Shown here piece by piece: positions 58,592 through 64,000 of a stretch of 64,000 nucleotides of DNA. Each line of letters opens with the position of its first letter. The stretch's first letter is position 1. This DNA is from Hyperoplus lanceolatus. Lineage: Eukaryota > Chordata > Actinopteri > Uranoscopiformes > Ammodytidae. The notes beneath the pieces are model-generated. The model saw nothing but the letters and a program-made list of their open reading frames with translations. It did no database searches and was not told where the DNA came from. A program made the translations under genes and the position numbers. The stretch spans positions 14,245,501 through 14,309,500 of the forward strand of contig CM049410.1 in NCBI GenBank assembly GCA_026929865.2. The letters run 5' to 3'.

Positions 58592-61500
58592 TCATCGTTT
58601 GAGGTGCTTCCAGTCCGCCTCGCTCTCGCAGCGCTTCACTCCGCTGAAGAACTTCTTGATGAGAGCTTTGGCTTCCGCTTTAACTGCAGATGCAAGACAG
58701 AGAGAGAGATAAGTGTGAAACGGGGGACAGATCCAAGCAGCAGAAAACTATTTTGTTTTGTTTTTTATTAAATCAAATCAAACTTTGTTTATACAACACC
58801 TTTCACACACAAACAGGAAACACAAAGTGCTTTACATAAGAAAGAAGCAAAAACTGCAATTTCACGCATCACCCCCACTATGACGCCATCATAGAAAAAA
58901 AGCTTTATTTTGATTTATCAATCACTCACCTTGGGCTTTCCCCACACTTCTCCCCTCTGCGAGAAGGTGAGACAGGTAGCGGGCGAAAGACTTAAACAGT
59001 TCCTACACAAAAAAGACAGAAAACAACAGCTGAGAACATGCCGGCAAAACAAATGCTTTTGGCTCTGCAAAACACCAAAATGGTATAGGGCCTCTCTCAC
59101 CTTGGTGGCAAACTTCCCCTGAGTGTAAAAGGGGTCCAGATACCGGACCACGCAATCGGCTGCTTCCTTCAGTGTGACGGGGTTGGGCGTCTGGTTGGCG
59201 GGCTGCAGCGCTCTCTCCTGCACCGTGGGGTTAAAGGTCACCCGTCTGCTGCAGCCCTCAGCTGGCCTGCTACGCTTCAATGGAGGAGAGGACTCTCTGG
59301 TCGACTCAGGGTTATCTGTCGACTGGATGGACACACACATAATTGGACATCAGTCAATGAGCGTGAAATACATTTGAAAAAATGGATAGGACACGTTTAT
59401 TTTACTTCCGTGTAGAAACTTGAATACCGTACTCGGGTGGCTCGGTCATCACTTATGGTGAAGCTTATTCACTTTAATTTGAAATCTGTTTAACATTTAA
59501 TTATGCAAAAAAATATACAAATGTTTCGATGTTGGATTAATACGCTTGGGAAGAATAACATTTTCTGATTATAATAATTAATATAGCAGGACAGAAATGA
59601 ATTAATAAAGTCTTGAAACCAGAACTACCGCCTGGCATATATAGTCTATGCCTTCACATAGTTGATATACAGTATTTGCAAAGTTAAAAGAAAATCCCTC
59701 AAAGCATTCATGAGATATTGCCCTCACAAGAATGGCAGAGACGGATAACCTGTCAAACATAATGCGTCGGCATTAGCCGGCACAGAGACATAACTAGCTT
59801 CCAGCACAGGTCTAACATATGTACAACAATAATGGCGGATATATATGGTAAGTTGATATCGTGCTTAGTGGCCCATGCTGCAGACAATTTCTGAGTTAAA
59901 TCTTCACAACACAGACACTTACCCCCGCTCTTAGAGGTGCATTAGCTTCTTCCTCTGGTTTTCTTGTGAAAGGGAAAAAATCATGTTAGATGATTTTTGA
60001 TAGAATACTTCTCTCCCATCAGTCATCTTAAAATGCTGTATTCAGGATGGTCTTACTTTATCGTGGACTCTATACATGTGTCTTGAACCAGCTCCATCTC
60101 CATCTCCAGCTCCAGCTCCGGTGACTCTTTAGCTTTACAGGTTTTCTCCTCTTCATCATTATCACCATCATCATCTATAACTATGACCTCATCTTTACAG
60201 TCTGCTTGGGCTTTACTGTCCTCGGCCTCCAATTCATCAGGGCTGTTCTCCACAATGTCAGACGAGTGTTCCTGCTCACTGCTCATGATTTCTTGATCAA
60301 CCTCTGCATTAGCTAAATTAACATCATGTTCCTGCCATAGCAATGACGTGGTCTCCTCCTCCTCCTCCTCCTTCTCCTCCTTCTCCTCCTGGCTTTTCTC
60401 TTCCGTTTGTTTCTTGGCAAAGTACTGGAAGATATTGCGCGAGCTCTTTGCCGCTTCCGCCATCTTCTGCTGCTTGCGGCTCACCTTGCTGGGGCTGTTC
60501 ATGGCGGCGGCGGTGGCGTTTGCCCTGGCTCTGATGGTGGATGTTATGGCTGAAGGCGTCTCCTTGTTGTTTGACTCCCCGCAGCCCCCCTGGCCATCGT
60601 TGAAAAAGCCACCACCGCCGGTAGCTTTAACAGTGTTCAACGATGAGTTTTTCAGCAGCTCCTTAGCAGTCTGGAAGGGGTTGGACGAGCCCCTCAGCCC
60701 AGCCCCCACCCTCTTACGCTTCATCTGAAAAGGCAATGAAAGAATAGATAAGGAATCCATGTTTACTACATCCACAGTAACAGCCTAAAAGGTGGAGACA
60801 GCGATCCTGGAGAACACTTGTTAACAAAATCACTATCTGTTGAAAATTTGTGAATATCTCCTTGCGTTCCGCAACCTGTCCATACTGTGTAAAAAAAGGC
60901 AAGTGTTTATACACAACCTATGCTCTGTAAACGGGCATTTGCTAGCTAAGGTGGGCCCCTTTAGTTTACATACCCTTTGTATACATGCCCAGTCACAGAA
61001 CCTAGCAGGTGTACTAACACAGAGATTTTTTTTCAGCACACACACACAGAACCTCAACATAGTGAATCGTGAGGAGATATTCACTGATTTTGACAAAGAT
61101 ACATTTTAACAACCAAGCATTCTCCAGAACCGCTGACTCCACCTTTATCTATGTGAAGCAAGTGTGAGTTGCAGTCTCACCGAGTAGACTTCAGAAGCAG
61201 ACGTGAACCCCTGCAGCTCTTCAGTAAAGGAAGAGGAAGAGGAGGAGGTCGCTTCCTCTTTAATTTTTGAATCACTTTCTCCTGATTCATACGTGCTCTT
61301 CGTCTCATCGCCTTCTCTGCTCTCTCCTCCACTCAAAGCAGGTGCTTTCGTTTTAATCTCCGATACCTTCAAAACAAGAATCAAGTTAAAAGGTGCACTA
61401 TGCAGTTTCAGCGGAGGGGGATTTGTTTACATTTGGAGAGCCCGCGCTTGATATTCAAAACATATTTACTCCTGTGATTCTTAGTATTGAATATAATTCT

Positions 61501-62818
61501 ATCATCATAAGTCAAAACTAAATTATTTTGAGACACTTGGAACCAAACGTAAGACTAGAATATGGTTGTTAACAAAACTGTGGGCCCTGCTGCTGTAAAA
61601 CAGTGATACAGTCACTTTTAAAGGTAGCTTTTGAACTTCAAACAGTATTCAAGGGACCCAATTTTTTTCCCCAAATGTTTCTGTGGGGAACGTTTTTTAT
61701 TTTTTATTATTTTTAGAATATAATTTACAAAATATTCACCTCTCTAAAAACACCAAAGGTTATATGCTACAAATAACGCAGTGGGTACCAGTCTACCTTC
61801 TTCAGGACGGCCGCTTTGTACAAGTTGGCTGACTTGCTGCTCTTGAAGGCCTCGTGTTCAATATCCACCGCTAGAGACAGGGTGTCACTGTAGAGAAGAC
61901 AGGACAGAGGGACAATGCAAATACATTTCTTAGGAAAAAAGTTCAACTATGGACAATGGAAGCATGTGTCTGCATTATTACTTGAATGTGTCTTCTGCCC
62001 CCCGGTGGTCATACAGTGCCTCCTGCAAGCGGCTCATGCAGTGCTCCCTGGTCTGAAATAAGAAGGAAAATAATAAGTGAATTCAATACAGAGTTGCATT
62101 CTCACATAATTGTTCATTCATCCACTCAATACCACTCATGCCATTTATCAATAATGCAATAATTCATGCAAAATAGGATCCCCGACAAAGTATTAAGTGT
62201 ACAAATGAACATACTTTTCAGGAGGTCCACATATCTGTATTATACAACCTTTTATTGATTAATATTCTAATAATTTGAGATGCTGGAAAAAAAAGGTCCT
62301 GAAATATTTCACTTTATGTTTAATGAATCTAAAATATCTGAAACTTTTACTTTTTGAATTAAATTACAGGAATGAATGTACTTTGCCGTATTCTGATTAA
62401 ATGGGATGTCATGTACCTGTACAAAAAATTAAATAAAAACTAGTGCATTATGTCAAGATAGATAATACAATAACCCTATATGTGGCACATTAAAGCTAAA
62501 ATGAGTCAAAATGTGTACACATGCTGTTATTACAGCCATACATCAACGTTTTTTTTTTTAGCTGCGTGCGTTATCAAGACAGCTGTTGTAAATATTGAGA
62601 CGTCACACTAGTCTATGAAGTCCCGGCTGCGTGTTAATGAGAGCAGTGGGTATGAGGAATGTGTTTGGCAGTGTAGTACCTTCACAGTGAGCCTGGGGAT
62701 CCTCTGGCTGCTGGCCTCTATGAGTGGACAGCCATCGTCTAAAGAGCAGGACACACACACACAGCGCTTACATGATCAGCGTCACACAGGTATTCACTCA
62801 TAAGTGCTTTTATGTTGC

Positions 62819-62859
<41 letters not shown>

Positions 62860-62879
62860 TAATTATCATCATCATCATC

Positions 62880-62941
<62 letters not shown>

Positions 62942-63026
62942 CATTATTATTATTATTATTCAGTTTTTATCATTACCTGGTGGCACAAAGTCGTCCCTTT
63001 GACCGCCGCCTCCCTTAAGACACACG

Positions 63027-63067
<41 letters not shown>

Positions 63068-63975
63068 CTTAATTCTCAGGACTTAAAACTCATGGAAACA
63101 AAGTAACTTTCAATCAATCATAGTACATCTGATATGTTGATAGTCTTTTATTCTGGTTCACTTCCTCCTCTTTTTCTTTGCTGAGTGTGTTGAAAACAGA
63201 GTATATGGTTTTCAAGAAGAGGTCATCCTTTAAGCTTGCATGCTAAAATGGAAAAATGACCTTAACCTGGTAAAATAAATTAGTCGTTTAAATTAATTTT
63301 GTGATAATGGGGTAATAATGGCTTCCTTTTCATCAGCACACCTTCTACTCTTTGTACTCTTTCTTTCCACTAGATTACAATCATGAAATTCCTTCTTTTA
63401 TTGCTGCTGTGATTTTTTTTAAACTGGACAAGCTCCTCCTGGCTTTAACATTGAGCCATTCACACAGAAACATATGGGAGCTATTTACCAGCGTCCTCAC
63501 CTACAGGGGCCTCAACAGCCCCAGCCTTCCTGCTGCCAACAGCTGGAGAACAGAAACAACACGGACAGTTGTGGAGTTGTTTTTCTAGCTATGGATATAC
63601 ATAGAGCTCTGGGAAAATGCTTTAAATGATCAGCGTCTTTGGTTTTACTATTTATATGTACGTATTATGGAAAAATGAACATTTTTGTTTTATTGTATAG
63701 ACTATTGACAACATTTCTCCCAAACACCAAATAACAATATTGTCATTTAGATAAGATAATAAAATAGAGAAACCATGTAGATATATTTTGAAGTGATTCC
63801 TTATTTTTTTTCCAGAGCTGTTTATAATAAATACAATATACATTAAAAGTAGCTTGTGTGTTGATGATTGCGCTTCACCTTCCGCAGGTGCATCTGCGCC
63901 TTAAACAGGTCTGTAAACTGCTTCTTTCTATGCCCGCCGTCATCTTCACCACTGCCATTCCCCTCTTCGTCGAAC
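58592..63975 (-). CDS. recql5: RecQ-like helicase 5, C-terminal half (5' partial)
   Basis: Minus-strand exons in order: 63975-63879, 63013-62977, 62738-62680, 62052-61982, 61887-61797, 61366-61181, 60724-60057, 59962-59923, 59322-59101, 59002-58930 and 58683-58592, all in frame. The helicase core is beyond the right edge. RECQL5 restrains RNA polymerase II elongation and strips RAD51 filaments. Visible parts: RFDEEGNGSGEDD opening and KQFTDLFKAQMHLRK, leading into the KIX-like Pol II-binding module (IEASSQRIPRLTVK; HEAFKSSKSANLYKAAVLKK); KRKRVGAG then NPFQTAKELL, the BRC-variant RAD51-binding motif with F-Q-T-A; an acidic disordered linker; and the SRI domain (EAADCVVRYLDPFYTQGKFA; ELFKSFARYLSHLL; KKFFSGVKRCESEADWKHL). 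Ends K-R, close to the human end. Confidence 0.94.
58765..58840 (-). mobile_element. inverted LINE tail
   Basis: On the minus strand reads AAAGCACTTTGTGTTTCCTG ... GTATAAACAAAGTTTGATTTG, the same kind of retrotransposon tail as at 50510-50595. Confidence 0.55.
59590..59800 (+). repeat. dispersed teleost repeat (family E), diverged copy
   Basis: Shares AAAATCCCTCAAAGCATTCA, TGAGATATTGC and a TAATGCGTCGGCATTAGCCGGC end with the copy at 13655-13930. In a recql5 intron. Confidence 0.55.
60786..61147. mobile_element. palindromic element family P, copy 9 (recql5 intron)
   Basis: The best-preserved ends: AAAAGGTGGAGACAGCGATC at left and ACCGCTGACTCCACCTTTAT at right. Length about 360 bases. It starts only about 60 bases from one recql5 exon (60724) and ends about 35 bases from the next (61181). 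Confidence 0.85.
61387..61768. mobile_element. inverted-repeat element family G (recql5 intron)
   Basis: Starts AAAAGGTGCACTATGCAGTT, 20 bases from a recql5 exon boundary, and continues collinear with the copy at 37815-38192. The far inverted end is degraded (CACCAAAGGTTATATGC). Confidence 0.7.
62819..62960 (+). repeat. (TTA)n/(TCA)n microsatellite
   Basis: Trinucleotide tract of mainly ATT with an ATC block in the middle, on the donor side of a recql5 exon (exon end 62977). Confidence 0.97.
63031..63065 (+). repeat. (CA)n microsatellite
   Basis: About 17 CA units, 18 bases upstream in gene sense of the same recql5 exon that the trinucleotide tract flanks. Confidence 0.96.
63070..63878. other. 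recql5 intron, nothing recognised
   Basis: About 800 AT-rich bases; no exon, RNA gene or clear repeat. Confidence 0.5.
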
Positions 63976-64000
63976 CTGCAAAAGTGCCATATCAGCATTA

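Overview
This is a vertebrate nuclear genomic window, almost certainly from a teleost fish. Genes are split by GT-AG introns. The proteins match vertebrate families closely but with fish-like divergence. The spaces between exons are filled with long CA/GT, GA and ATT microsatellites and with dispersed repeats typical of teleosts: short inverted-repeat DNA elements, tRNA-type SINE pieces, L2- and L1-like LINE remnants and Tc1 fragments. There is no bacterial, viral or CRISPR content.

Seven protein-coding genes can be supported. From left to right: pecam1 (+, 148-8484, signal peptide exon off the left edge); a repeat-rich gene-free stretch (about 8.7-21.3 kb); ppp1r27 (+, 21370-22792); mcrip1 (+, 26451-28215); alyref (+, 29613-32217); arhgdia (+, 43045-46187, with a probable non-coding first exon near 34.8 kb); cdr2l (-, 48720-56370); and the 3' half of recql5 (-, 58592-63975, helicase core beyond the right edge). 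The human orthologues, as I remember them, all lie on 17q23-q25, so this is one conserved-synteny block whose local order is shuffled. arhgdia and cdr2l converge tail to tail; cdr2l and recql5 are read in tandem on the minus strand.

The genes do not form one pathway. They cover endothelial and leukocyte adhesion and inhibitory signalling (pecam1), PP1 regulation in muscle (ppp1r27), ERK-linked CtBP control (mcrip1), mRNA export (alyref), Rho GTPase recycling (arhgdia), a coiled-coil cytoplasmic protein (cdr2l) and replication/transcription genome stability (recql5).

The points most worth a second look are: a tyrosine-rich five-residue repeat of about 80 residues at the N-terminus of ppp1r27, absent from the human protein; a perfect C-terminal ITIM in pecam1 beside two older ITIM positions; a GC-AG intron and a NAGNAG acceptor in pecam1; at least nine copies of one palindromic element across the window; a 1-kb fold-back (arms about 480 bp) nested inside another inverted-repeat element; and a clean insertion of a 1.08-kb transposon with a 9-bp target duplication. 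Exon boundaries were set by eye from splice sites, reading frame and family similarity. Function statements come from the known families unless marked as seen in the sequence.
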